DNA of 64,000 bases from Bacteroidia bacterium (GTDB lineage: Bacteria; Bacteroidota; Bacteroidia; 2-12-FULL-35-15), in assembly GCA_030654175.1 (NCBI GenBank), contig JAURXZ010000024.1, positions 62,001 through 126,000 on the forward strand, read 5' to 3'. Of this stretch, positions 55,562 through 64,000 are shown piece after piece. The position numbers and the translations under genes were made by a program. Under the pieces are notes generated by a model. That model saw nothing but the letters and a program-made list of their open reading frames with translations, did not search any database and was not told the origin of the DNA. Within the stretch, counting starts at the first letter, position 1. Each line of letters opens with the position of its first letter.

Positions 55562-57934
55562 CTAAAACGTCATAACAAAACTAACGGTAGGTAATATTGG
55601 TAATTGATCAACGCGCTTGTATTGTACCCTGTCGAAATAGAATACATTTTTACGGCTATACACATTGGTTGCACCAGCAGCTACTTCTAACTTAGTGTGG
55701 TCGAAGAATTGAAAGGTCCTTTTAATGTTAATATCCAAACGGTGATACCAAGGTAATTCTTTTGTTTTGCCTTCATCAAAGAAATAATTCAAATCACCAT
55801 TGGTAGTGGTGTAGTCGGTACTGATGCCATTTGTAAAATTGAGATCTTCATAAAAACCACCGGTAGGTTTAAATGGAAAGCCCGAACCAATATTCCAGCG
55901 GGCATCAAATTCCCAGTTGCGGTTCTCTCCAAATACATAAGATGCAACAATATTGGCGTTATGCCTGCGATCGAAATTTGGACGGTAAGAGATAAGACTT
56001 CCGCTCTCATCCTTTAAAGCCCCATCAAAGCGGGTTACATAACCGAGTGAATATACAAACCACAAATACAAACGTTTATAATCATATTTTAAAACTACAT
56101 CTATACCTTGCGCCTTACCGGTTTCAATGATAAAATCTTTTTTCAAAGCATCTGGCCTGGCAGCATTATCAGGGCTATCATCAAATATTTTATTACGATT
56201 TAAATTGGCCAATTGCTTAAAGTCTTTGCGATAGCCTTCAATATTCAGATCGAAATGGCGGCCCAGATCAAACTCAAATCCAGCAATATAATGATTTGCT
56301 TTTTGCAACTTACTGGTAACCTCTTTTACATTGCCTTTCTCATCGGTAAATGTTTCCTGTAAATTATCAGGACCGGAAAGAAAACCATAAAATAAATTAA
56401 CCACATCCCTGTCGGAATTAGCAGCGATAAGGTTTTGAGAATACATCCCTGAAGCAAATTTGAAACGGAACTTTTTAGCAATGTTCCATTTTAAGCTCAA
56501 ACGCGGCTCCGGTGAAGTGTTTCCGAGTGATGCATAATATTGCAAACGAAAACTTGGCTCTATTAATAATTTTTTATGCTTCGATATCCACTTGTATTTA
56601 AAGTACCCACCAATTTCGGTAGTACTCTCCTGTTGAGAAATATGGCGGTTGGTGGAATTGAACAAATCGAAATCGGTACGGAAGCCGAGAACTTCAATAC
56701 CATAATTCAATTCATTTTTACTCATGAAATAAGTAAAGCCTATGCTCATGTTAAACCCCTTTATTTTGCTGCTTTTCTCGTTCTCTCCTTCCGGTTTAAG
56801 CTTTATGCCGTATTGAGAATAGGCAAAATTTCCGTTAACTAAAATCGGGGAATTTTGAGGTACCAATAAAAAATTTCCACCTCCACCATAGGATGTCCAG
56901 TTCATATCCTGCAATGCCTGGTAGCTTACTTTATCGTTAAAATTAAAACCGAATAAATTTAGTTTACTTCCATTATTGGCATTTAACGAAATTTTACCAT
57001 AATAATCACTGAAACTGAATGGCAGACCATTTGGATCAACGTATGAATAAAGAACTTTAGAGGTTGTTGGCAAATAAGAAGTTTTAGAAGAAAGAATGAA
57101 CGAAACAGTTGTTTTGCTATCTTCTTTAAATTTAACAAGCGGCCCTTCTACCAATACTTTTGCCCCAAATGGGCTTACAGCAACCTTTCCGGCAACGCGT
57201 CTTTTATTTCCATCCCTGGTGGTGATATCCATAATAGAGGAAATCCGGCCACCATATTCAGCACCAAATCCACCACTATATACATCGGCATTACGTATGA
57301 TGTCGGCATCAAATACCGAAAACAGACCAATGGAGTGGAAGGGGTTATAAATGATCATACCGTCTAGCAGCACTTTATTTTGAACCGGTGAACCACCACG
57401 AATGTAAAGTTGTCCACCCTGGTCACCTGTAAAAATCACTCCCGGCAATACCTGCAGATACTGCGCTAAATCGGGTTCTCCGCCAACCGTAGGCAATTTT
57501 TTTATAACTAAAGGATCAATTTTATTTACTGAAATTTGTGTTTCCGTTTCTTTCGCTTCCTGTTCTGCCGATACTTCCACACCTTTAAGCTGAACTGCCG
57601 ATTTTGTTAAGTATAATTTTCTGGTTACTATTTCTCCAGCTTTTACGGAAACAGCCTCCTGCAAAGTATCATAGCCAAGCATAGAAGAAATAAAAATGGT
57701 ATAATTGCCCGGAGGGATCTTACTGATAGTGAAAAAACCATTTACATCTGTAGCAATACCTAATGTTGTGCCTTTCAATACCACATTAGTAAACAATACA
57801 GGTTCACCTGTTTCTTTTAAATAAACAAACCCACGAACAACTCCGGTATTTTGTGCAGTTAAAAGGCCTGAAATGCTGAAGCATAAAACAATCAGTAGTG
57901 ATTTAATTATTTTTTGAAAATTAAAAATGCCCAT
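55562..57934 (-). CDS. TonB-dependent outer-membrane receptor
   Basis: The 790-residue protein starts with a signal peptide (ILLIVLCFSISGLLTAQN-like, here SLLIVLCFSISGLLTAQ). An N-terminal carboxypeptidase-regulatory-like domain follows (residues ~30-115: VVRGFVYLKETGEPVLFTNV, GYDTLQEAVSVKAGEIV). The plug is at ~125-245 (QVLPGVIFTGDQGGQLYIRG, GFGAEYGGRISSIMDITTRD), and a 22-strand-type barrel runs to the terminal Phe (LPILPTVSFVMTF). It imports an unknown large ligand with energy from TonB. No SusD partner is adjacent, so a polysaccharide-utilisation role is not indicated; a siderophore, cobalamin or other ligand is equally possible. Confidence 0.93.
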   Translation of the reverse strand: MGIFNFQKIIKSLLIVLCFSISGLLTAQNTGVVRGFVYLKETGEPVLFTNVVLKGTTLGIATDVNGFFTISKIPPGNYTIFISSMLGYDTLQEAVSVKAGEIVTRKLYLTKSAVQLKGVEVSAEQEAKETETQISVNKIDPLVIKKLPTVGGEPDLAQYLQVLPGVIFTGDQGGQLYIRGGSPVQNKVLLDGMIIYNPFHSIGLFSVFDADIIRNADVYSGGFGAEYGGRISSIMDITTRDGNKRRVAGKVAVSPFGAKVLVEGPLVKFKEDSKTTVSFILSSKTSYLPTTSKVLYSYVDPNGLPFSFSDYYGKISLNANNGSKLNLFGFNFNDKVSYQALQDMNWTSYGGGGNFLLVPQNSPILVNGNFAYSQYGIKLKPEGENEKSSKIKGFNMSIGFTYFMSKNELNYGIEVLGFRTDFDLFNSTNRHISQQESTTEIGGYFKYKWISKHKKLLIEPSFRLQYYASLGNTSPEPRLSLKWNIAKKFRFKFASGMYSQNLIAANSDRDVVNLFYGFLSGPDNLQETFTDEKGNVKEVTSKLQKANHYIAGFEFDLGRHFDLNIEGYRKDFKQLANLNRNKIFDDSPDNAARPDALKKDFIIETGKAQGIDVVLKYDYKRLYLWFVYSLGYVTRFDGALKDESGSLISYRPNFDRRHNANIVASYVFGENRNWEFDARWNIGSGFPFKPTGGFYEDLNFTNGISTDYTTTNGDLNYFFDEGKTKELPWYHRLDINIKRTFQFFDHTKLEVAAGATNVYSRKNVFYFDRVQYKRVDQLPILPTVSFVMTF

Positions 57935-58269
57935 GGTCTTAATAGTAATAGTTTAATTATACAATTTTGCTTGCCGGTTAAAAACTGGAATAAATTGCAG
58001 GCTCATTAATTGTTTATTTAATTGTTAAAACGGCCTATTGCACAATTGCTAAATTGTTTAAAGGCGTTCAAATGTAATAATTAATTGAATTAAATATTTA
58101 AAAATAATAAAAGCCTTTTCATGGTAAAGGTTGCTAGTAAACCGACTTCGATTAACTTTTGTTGAAAGTACTGCGTGTATCCCTATTTGAGTAATTATGC
58201 TCCAACAAAGCTCTGAAGAGGCTCCCAGTAGGATATATGGAAATATTTGAGACCGAAATGAGGGGAGTC
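57935..58269. other. Intergenic region upstream of the TonB receptor
   Basis: These 335 bp lie between the receptor start and the stop of the histidine kinase (both minus strand). They contain a partial copy of the A+T-rich spacer repeat (58019-58064, minus strand aaacaatttagcaattgtgc...ataggc). The promoter of the receptor should be here, but no exact TAnnTTTG box was found. No hairpin or gene is seen. Confidence 0.45.
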
Positions 58270-59772
58270 CTATTTATTCAACACTATTCTGAATGTAGTA
58301 CCCTTATCAATATCCGAACTTTTTACGAATATTTTTCCGGAATGATAATTTTCGATGATGCGTTTTGTGAGAGATAAGCCTAGTCCCCAACCTCTTCGTT
58401 TGGTAGTAAAACCGGGTTCAAAAACTGTTTTGTATTTGGATTTTGGTATCCCCTTCCCGGTATCGGTTATATCAATGTAAACAAATTGTGTTTGATCAGA
58501 AACAGTAATGGTAATGGAACCGTTCCCTACCATTGCATCCACGGCATTTTTACATAAATTTTCAATCACCCATTCAAACAAAGGAACATTTAATTGTGCC
58601 ATTACTTCTTTTTGGTTGCCGGCATCTATTGTAAACGCTACATTTTTAGAAGTTCTTAATTTAATATAATTCACCGACTCATTTAAAACACCCAGCAGAT
58701 CAACTTTATCTAATTTAGGTACAGAGCCGATCTTTGAAAAACGATCCGTAATTGTTTCCAGGCGCTTAATGTCTTTTTCTATTTCGAAGGAGGTCTCGTG
58801 ATCCAGGCCCTTTGATTTTAAATACTCCAGCCATGCAATTAAAGAGGAAAGAGGTGTCCCAAGCTGATGTGCCGTTTCCTTTGCCATACCTACCCAAACC
58901 TGATTTTGCTCTACTTTTCGGGCCGTGCTGAATAATAAATAGGCGATCAATAAAAACAACCCTACAATGCCAAACATCACGTATGGATAGTATTTGAGTT
59001 GGGTTAACAACATCGACTCCTGGTAGAAAATATAACTTTTACTGCCATCGCCAAACTCTACTTCAATAGGCTGATTTATGGAAGCCATACTGGCTATGGT
59101 TGTTTTTAAATAGGTGGTATCTAATATTTTTATTGAGTCCACATTGCCGGAAGCAAGCACATTTATTTTAGTGGAATCGGTATAAATAACGGGTACAGAA
59201 GCGGAGTTTACAGCTACTTCCGAAATAAATGATTTTACCAGATCATCCAACACACTTTTTAATTCCGAAAAAAGTTTTGAATCCTGGTAATACAAATAAT
59301 TTTTTTGCCCCTTGTATATATTTATTTCTATAGGCTCTTGCATAGAGCGCATTGTGAGCATTTGTTGCCTTAAATAATTTTTATCCTTTTCTTTTTCAGG
59401 ATCTAAATTTCTGGAAGTAATCGGGTTTCCTTGTTCATCGGCAAGTATCACAGGAACAGTAGTGTTATCGGATACCACTTTTAAAACAAAACCATAATCG
59501 CTCAGATCCCTTGATAATTGCTTGGTTGCTTCTGCCCACAATTCAACCTTTTTACGCTCTTCGGTTTTTATTTTATTAAATAATTCATTGGTATATTTTA
59601 CAAGATTCGCTTTCTTCTGAACCGCATCAGCCCATAACTTCACTTTTTTGCGCTCTTCTTTAGCTATTTTATTTACCAGAATATTTGTATACCACAAGGA
59701 AGCACCAACAATAACAATAGCTGCCATGAACAGCCATAATTTCCATTGTTGTTTTTGTGCATAAATACTCAT
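58270..59772 (-). CDS. Sensor histidine kinase with duplicated extracytoplasmic sensor
   Basis: Layout of the 500 residues: a transmembrane helix (~12-30), a charged EERKKVxLWA segment present twice (~35-72), two homologous sensor units (~85-175 and ~190-265, each ending 'yL...m..M.s..qPIEi....g.k.YlyYQdS.L...LK'), and a second helix (~270-288). The kinase core follows: H-box MAKETAHQLGTPLSSLIAWL, N-box ENLCKNAVDAM, G1 DTGKGIPKSKY and G2 GWGLGLSLTKRII. It should phosphorylate a response regulator, but none is encoded nearby, so it is an orphan kinase here. The AsmA-like gene lies 108 bp upstream on the same strand. Confidence 0.9.
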   Translation of the reverse strand: MSIYAQKQQWKLWLFMAAIVIVGASLWYTNILVNKIAKEERKKVKLWADAVQKKANLVKYTNELFNKIKTEERKKVELWAEATKQLSRDLSDYGFVLKVVSDNTTVPVILADEQGNPITSRNLDPEKEKDKNYLRQQMLTMRSMQEPIEINIYKGQKNYLYYQDSKLFSELKSVLDDLVKSFISEVAVNSASVPVIYTDSTKINVLASGNVDSIKILDTTYLKTTIASMASINQPIEVEFGDGSKSYIFYQESMLLTQLKYYPYVMFGIVGLFLLIAYLLFSTARKVEQNQVWVGMAKETAHQLGTPLSSLIAWLEYLKSKGLDHETSFEIEKDIKRLETITDRFSKIGSVPKLDKVDLLGVLNESVNYIKLRTSKNVAFTIDAGNQKEVMAQLNVPLFEWVIENLCKNAVDAMVGNGSITITVSDQTQFVYIDITDTGKGIPKSKYKTVFEPGFTTKRRGWGLGLSLTKRIIENYHSGKIFVKSSDIDKGTTFRIVLNK

Positions 59773-59833
59773 TGGTCTTCTTTATTTATTAGGGTTACGA
59801 ATTTAGTACTTTTTATTGTAATAACATTTTTAC

Positions 59834-59864
59834 ACCCTTACAGGGCATAAAACCCTGTAAGGGT
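59834..59864. repeat. Perfect intercistronic hairpin (acccttacaggg...ccctgtaagggt)
   Basis: The 12-base arms acccttacaggg and ccctgtaagggt around cataaaa lie between the AsmA-like stop and the histidine kinase start. No T tract follows on either strand, so it may attenuate or stabilise the transcript rather than terminate it. The arms resemble the stems of the terminators at 27003 and 29604. Confidence 0.6.
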
Positions 59865-59879
59865 AATTGGCTAAGAAAA

Positions 59880-62537
59880 TTAAAAATCCTCTTCCTCTTT
59901 TTTCTTTGGCTTTTTTAATTCTTTTTTTTCTTCTTTTTTATCGGCATCTTCCCATTTTATGGTGAACTTAGTTTTGTCTTCTTCAGGAATTTTATTTAAA
60001 TTTTTTAATGAAGTATCTTTTTTAAAGAGCCCGAACTCCTCTTTCAGTATTGTTTTTAAGGTTTGTTTTTCTATCTTCAGATCCTGTTTAACGCTCTGTA
60101 TAGCACTCTTAGTGTCATATTTTATTTTCGGATCATCTAATGTACCTTTCATAGTTAAAAAGAGATCGGTACGACCAAGGCCATCATCTGCAATTTCACC
60201 AAACTCATCATTTTCTTTTTTTGCTTTCTTCGCTTTTTTAGCCAGGAGTTCATTCAATGATAATTTTATTTTGTAATCGATCTCATTGTTAAAGGTGTGT
60301 GTACCGGACGTTGTGAAGTTCAACGCATTTGATTTTATCTCCATTTTCGGAATGGTAAGCAGCTTGTTTTTTATTTCAAATTGATTTTTGAGTGTTGCAA
60401 AACGTAAATTCTCCAGTTCTTTCAATTCAATAAAACGCGACAAACTTTTCATCGTTTCCACATTGTTTAATTCACCGTTCTCAATGGTCATATCAATACC
60501 TGCGTAAAGCTTGTCCATATCAATTTCCAGCTCCGGGCTATATACCGATGCGAATTGGATCTTAGCGGTAGTAACACCTTTTATGTTTTTATCAGTAATT
60601 GCAGTTTGTCCGAAATTTTCAAATGCAACAAACATTTTAGTAATATTTATTTTGCTCAATTCCGAAAAACAAGTGATCAATAATTTAGTAGAATCACTGC
60701 CATCAATCAAGCCGCTTAAAGTGATATTCCCACCCATAGTAGAAAGTGTTACAGGATCCACACTCATTTTTTTATCTTTCAGCTTAACAACACCTTTAAT
60801 ATTCGTGGCCTCAAATTTTCTGAATACCAAATGTTGGATTTCACTATTCAGATTTACATTTATATGTTCCGAAAATTTAAGTTTGTATTTGCTTTTTGAT
60901 GATGTGTCTTCTTCTTTATTTGCAAGCATTTCATTCAGATCCAGATTTTTCGAATTCAGCGTTGCTTCCACTGAAATGTCCTGGTTCTTTTTCAGGATAA
61001 AACCAATGCTGTTTTTAAAAACTCCTCTTAATTCAAAATCACTATTGGAAACATTTCCGGTTAATGTATTAACGGCCAGATCGTTATTATCAAACGTAAA
61101 GTCACCGTTAATATTTGCAAAGGTCAATGCGTTATTTTTTAATTTTATATTCATCCCTGCAATAGATAAAACACCGCTAGTAATTACATTTTGATAATTA
61201 ACAGTGTTAAATTCTTTTCCTTCTCCTTTAAAAGAAGCGTCAATCTTTAATTGGCCTGAAATCGTTTCAATGGTATCAATTTTTACAAAAGCTTGTAGTT
61301 TTTCTAAACTGATATCTGCTTTTATTTTAGCGGATACGGATGGATTGTTCAAATTATGTAACGACAATTCTCCCGAAACAGCTCCTTGGTCGATGGTTGC
61401 AGAAAAAGGAATCAATTCCAAGAATGAACCTTCTGCACTCCCATTATTACCGCTGGAATAACGGCCTTTTAAATTTACATTGTGTAAAACAATATTATCT
61501 TTTACTTGCGTGATATCCGCATTCTTAATTCCAAAATCCGCATTAATTTCAGGTGTTTGATCCTTTGTGAAACTTCCCTTGATTGTGGCATCGAAATAAA
61601 ATTCTCCGGTACTTTCATAGTCATTTATTATGCCTTTGTATTTGTTTGGAATTAATGATAAAACGGATCTTATATCCATATCTTTGCCTTTGATACCAAA
61701 GTTGACGATGGGTTCCTTACCCGCATTGATCACATTGCCGAACACCTCAAACAATAAATTTTCAATTTTAATTTTACCATCTTTGATTTTATAGGATGGC
61801 ATTGCATTGTCAACATCTAAAGCAAGTTCAGCATGAATTTTTTTCTTCCGTAAAAAAGTGGAGCCTTCCATTTCAAGATGGTTCACAAACAGATCACTTA
61901 CTGTTTCCAGCGAATAGTTAGAATTTGAAAATTTCCCGGATAGCGTGCTCTTATTGATCAGCACATCCATTTTCTGACCTGCCTTCTGATCTTTATAATA
62001 AAGTTGTACGTTGGTCAGCACAATCTTTTCCAGGTCAAAGGAAAAGGCTGTAAAGCTTGTGTCTGAGGATGGTTTCCAGAAATGGTAATTATCCTTCCCG
62101 TTCTTATCAATGCGGATCTTTACAACAACATCATCAATTTTTATTTTTTTAACATGATATTTTTTCCTGATAATATCTACAAGATTGAACTGAAGAGAAA
62201 TTTTGCCGGCTTTAAATAAAGTGTCCTTCTTTTTGTTTTCAATAACTTCGAGTGCTTTCACATTTTTGAAATCAAGTGAAGCATAAGGAAAACTTTTGAG
62301 TACAGTAAAATCAATGTCTTTCCCGTCAATGATGAGTTGGGTATTCAAGTGTTTGTTCAATTCCTCTATCACATATTCTTTTACCTCATTCTGGTAATAA
62401 TACCCTGCAACGGCACCTCCACCAACCACGGTAACAAACAGAATAAAAAAGAAAATAATGAAACGCCACAAAATGCGAAATAGCCTTGGTGATTTTTTAG
62501 AAGGGATTTGAGGATCTACAATGATTTCGTTATTCAT
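59880..62537 (-). CDS. AsmA-family envelope protein
   Basis: The 885-residue protein has one N-terminal transmembrane helix (residues ~24-48, FIIFFFILFVTVVGGGAVAG) and a huge beta-rich periplasmic part starting VKEYVIEELNKHLNTQLIID and FPYASLDFKNVKAL, the AsmA N-terminal signature. Repeats of 'vkgkgs..g..in..gev...' type run through the middle, and a C-terminal AsmA-like region contains NNVETMKSLSRFIELKELEN. The end is Lys/Glu-rich (KKEEKKELKKPKKKEEEDF). AsmA-like proteins (YhdP, TamB, YdbH) form hydrophobic grooves that carry phospholipids between membranes. A role in outer-membrane lipid transport is likely; no partner gene is adjacent. Confidence 0.9.
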   Translation of the reverse strand: MNNEIIVDPQIPSKKSPRLFRILWRFIIFFFILFVTVVGGGAVAGYYYQNEVKEYVIEELNKHLNTQLIIDGKDIDFTVLKSFPYASLDFKNVKALEVIENKKKDTLFKAGKISLQFNLVDIIRKKYHVKKIKIDDVVVKIRIDKNGKDNYHFWKPSSDTSFTAFSFDLEKIVLTNVQLYYKDQKAGQKMDVLINKSTLSGKFSNSNYSLETVSDLFVNHLEMEGSTFLRKKKIHAELALDVDNAMPSYKIKDGKIKIENLLFEVFGNVINAGKEPIVNFGIKGKDMDIRSVLSLIPNKYKGIINDYESTGEFYFDATIKGSFTKDQTPEINADFGIKNADITQVKDNIVLHNVNLKGRYSSGNNGSAEGSFLELIPFSATIDQGAVSGELSLHNLNNPSVSAKIKADISLEKLQAFVKIDTIETISGQLKIDASFKGEGKEFNTVNYQNVITSGVLSIAGMNIKLKNNALTFANINGDFTFDNNDLAVNTLTGNVSNSDFELRGVFKNSIGFILKKNQDISVEATLNSKNLDLNEMLANKEEDTSSKSKYKLKFSEHINVNLNSEIQHLVFRKFEATNIKGVVKLKDKKMSVDPVTLSTMGGNITLSGLIDGSDSTKLLITCFSELSKINITKMFVAFENFGQTAITDKNIKGVTTAKIQFASVYSPELEIDMDKLYAGIDMTIENGELNNVETMKSLSRFIELKELENLRFATLKNQFEIKNKLLTIPKMEIKSNALNFTTSGTHTFNNEIDYKIKLSLNELLAKKAKKAKKENDEFGEIADDGLGRTDLFLTMKGTLDDPKIKYDTKSAIQSVKQDLKIEKQTLKTILKEEFGLFKKDTSLKNLNKIPEEDKTKFTIKWEDADKKEEKKELKKPKKKEEEDF

Positions 62538-62661
62538 CCAGGCATTTTATTACAACGCAAAGTTTATAAAAAAATGCTACAGGCTTATGCTCTGTAAGGC
62601 AGATTTTATCAATAACGGAAAGTGGATAAGTTTATTTTGGAGATTATTGTTTGGAAAAATA

Positions 62662-62755
62662 AAACTCTGTGAAGGTCTCAGATTACCCTGTGACCGCTGT
62701 GTTGATTTTTTTTAACACAGAGAGCACGGAGATGAATGAGTTTCACAGTGTTTAA
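62662..62755. repeat. Tandem palindromic element, unit 1 (ctctgtgaagg...cacagtg)
   Basis: A long imperfect palindrome: aaactctgtgaa at the left pairs with tttcacagtgttt at the right, and the centre holds cgctgtgttg/taacacagag. It lies upstream of the AsmA-like gene and is repeated at 62785-62877. Confidence 0.75.
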
Positions 62756-62784
62756 AATAATATTAGGATGTGGTTTAGAAAAAA

Positions 62785-62877
62785 AAACTCTGTGAAGCTC
62801 TCAGGTTTACTCTGTGGCCTCTGTGTTAAAAAAACACAGGGAGCACGGAGATAAAGGAGTTTCACAGAGTTTAAAAC
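62785..62877. repeat. Tandem palindromic element, unit 2
   Basis: Second copy of the 62662 element in the same orientation, with arms aaactctgtgaagctctcag and ggagtttcacagagttt and centre ctctgtgttaaaaaaacacag. The two units are separated by about 30 bases. Confidence 0.75.
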
Positions 62878-62907
62878 AATATAAGGGGGCTAGAAAATTT
62901 TTAAGAA

Positions 62908-64000
62908 CTATTCAGTACTGATCATTTTCAACATGCCAACTTCAGCATCTGATAAAATTCTCCAGCGCCCACGTGGCAGATCTTTTTTTGTTAATGAACC
63001 GAACATTACTCTATCCAGCTTACGGACATTATAACCCATGTGTTCAAAAATTCTACGTACAATGCGGTTTTTGCCCGAATGTATCTCCACCCCTACCTGG
63101 GTTTTATCAGCGTTATCACCAACATAGGAAACCTCATCTACTTTAATAGGACCGTCTTCCAGCTCAAGGCCTTCGGCTATTTTATCCAGATCAACACGTT
63201 TTAGCGGTTTATCAAGCTCTACATGGTATATTTTACGGATACCGTAACGTGGGTGAGTTAATTTTTTTGTAAGATCGCCATCATTGGTAAACATCAGCAA
63301 ACCTGTGGTAGCTCTATCCAATCGGCCAACAGGGTAAATACGCTCCTTACAGGCTCCTTGTACTAATTCCAAAACCGTTCTGCGTTCCTGTGGGTCGTCA
63401 GCGGTAGTGATATAATCTTTTGGTTTGTTCAGGATCAAATAAACCAAGCGTTCTTTCTTAAGTGTTTGTCCGCCATACTTAACAATATCAGTAGGTTTCA
63501 CACGGTAACCCATTTCAGTAATGTTTTTACCATTTACCTGAACCACTCCCGATGCTATCAATTCGTCAGCTTCTCTGCGTGAGCAAATTCCTGCATTGGA
63601 AAGATATTTATTAAGGCGGGTTAAACCATCATCCTCATCACGTTGAGGTTTTGAGGCTGATTTTTTTCCGGTAAACGTTTTTTTGTCAGTTGGCTTTGAT
63701 TTTTTAAAACCTCTTCCGCTATTGCTGGTATATTTTGGTTTTTCATCACCATATTCAAAATCGCTTTCAATCATATCGTTGGGATTCACCCCATCACTTT
63801 TTCTGACAAAAGCAGGTTTTTCAGAAAATGTTTTTTTACCGAACGATTTTGGTGCTTTATTGGCTCTGTCACTGAAGGATGGCTTATCATCGCTATCAGC
63901 TCTTCTTTTCTTAAATTCTGGTTTATCTGAAAATGGTTTTTTGCTGAACGATTTTGGTCCATCAGTCCCTTTATCTCTGAAAGATGGTTTTTCATCACCA
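62908..64000 (-). CDS. RluB/RsuA-type pseudouridine synthase with long repetitive basic N-terminus (cut by right edge)
   Basis: The domain part has an S4 RNA-binding domain (TRLNKYLSNAGICSRREADE) and the catalytic core (IYPVGRLDRATTGLLMFTND with the active Asp; GKNRIVRRIFEHMGYNVRKL). This identifies the RluB/RluE/RsuA group that makes pseudouridine in rRNA. A GTG at 63787-63789 could be read as start, but the frame stays open to the window edge and encodes imperfect repeats such as KPSFRDKGTDGPKSFSKKPF and SDKPEFKKRR, so the true start lies outside. The disordered Lys/Phe/Ser-rich tail is typical of Bacteroidota RluB and may bind rRNA. Confidence 0.9.
   Translation of the reverse strand, partial: GDEKPSFRDKGTDGPKSFSKKPFSDKPEFKKRRADSDDKPSFSDRANKAPKSFGKKTFSEKPAFVRKSDGVNPNDMIESDFEYGDEKPKYTSNSGRGFKKSKPTDKKTFTGKKSASKPQRDEDDGLTRLNKYLSNAGICSRREADELIASGVVQVNGKNITEMGYRVKPTDIVKYGGQTLKKERLVYLILNKPKDYITTADDPQERRTVLELVQGACKERIYPVGRLDRATTGLLMFTNDGDLTKKLTHPRYGIRKIYHVELDKPLKRVDLDKIAEGLELEDGPIKVDEVSYVGDNADKTQVGVEIHSGKNRIVRRIFEHMGYNVRKLDRVMFGSLTKKDLPRGRWRILSDAEVGMLKMISTE

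Noticed and set aside
63786-63998. Separate 70-residue minus-strand frame at the right edge
   Set aside because: The neighbouring frame is continuous with the pseudouridine synthase and has the repeat-rich tail; this one is a shadow of the same Lys/Ser-rich DNA.

Overview
The window is A+T-rich chromosomal DNA of a Gram-negative bacterium of the phylum Bacteroidota. Evidence seen in the sequence: type IX secretion (T9SS) C-terminal sorting domains, SprB repeats, a TonB-dependent receptor with a carboxypeptidase-regulatory-like N-terminus, Bacteroidota-style promoter boxes (TAnnTTTG), frequent TTG/GTG starts, and lipopolysaccharide genes (rfaE2, kdsB, lptC). It looks like a core chromosomal segment: no transposase, integrase, phage, CRISPR or plasmid gene is visible. 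Both edges cut a gene: a flavin-dependent halogenase-like oxidoreductase on the left and an RluB-type pseudouridine synthase with a long basic N-terminal tail on the right.

Layout. 1-7.6 kb (+): halogenase-like C-terminus, a His-rich membrane protein, then a compact six-gene run encoding an outer-membrane barrel, an exported protein with a kinase-like catalytic loop, an exported VTC/CYTH-like (triphosphate tunnel) protein, an ABC-2 ATPase and permease, and a LolA-like protein. 7.7-12.3 kb (+): panD, a flippase-like membrane protein, rfaE2, an exported metallo-beta-lactamase-fold hydrolase and radA. 12.4-15.2 kb (-): GNAT, YceI, PaiB-like and lspA. 15.5-17.2 kb (+): two small unknown proteins and YitT. 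17.4-29.5 kb (-): an AlkX/YcaQ-like protein, a zinc-ribbon coiled-coil protein, a Nif3-like protein, two T9SS surface proteins, a broken VOC gene and a protein made of three fused barrel-like units; tRNA-Phe follows. 30-35.3 kb (+): cupredoxin lipoprotein, coaX, an outer-membrane protein, lptC, a small membrane protein and a CorC/HlyC-type transporter. 35.5-40.7 kb (-): PAP2-like protein, rpoN and three tandem paralogues with a LysM-like module inside a DUF1571/LolA-like domain. 41-45.5 kb (+): kdsB, a HU-CCDC81/SPOR protein, truA and an ABC exporter. 45.7-47.8 kb (-): a Bor-like lipoprotein and a TMTC-like glycosyltransferase with TPRs. 48-55 kb (+): an exported carboxypeptidase-regulatory-like protein and a 2098-residue collagen-like (Gly-Xaa-Thr) fibre protein with YadA-head-like repeats. 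55.5-64 kb (-): TonB-dependent receptor, histidine kinase with a duplicated sensor, AsmA-like protein and the pseudouridine synthase.

Much of the window concerns the cell envelope: LPS synthesis and transport, lipoprotein processing, T9SS surface proteins, barrels and a putative surface fibre. Intergenic DNA is rich in palindromic dispersed repeats. One family has conserved flanks around entirely different hairpins. The most promising unexplained items are the exported kinase-like/tunnel-enzyme pair, the LysM-in-DUF1571 triplet, the triple barrel, the duplicated-sensor kinase and the collagen-like fibre beside a candidate O-glycosyltransferase. All functions are inferred from sequence patterns; no database search was run.
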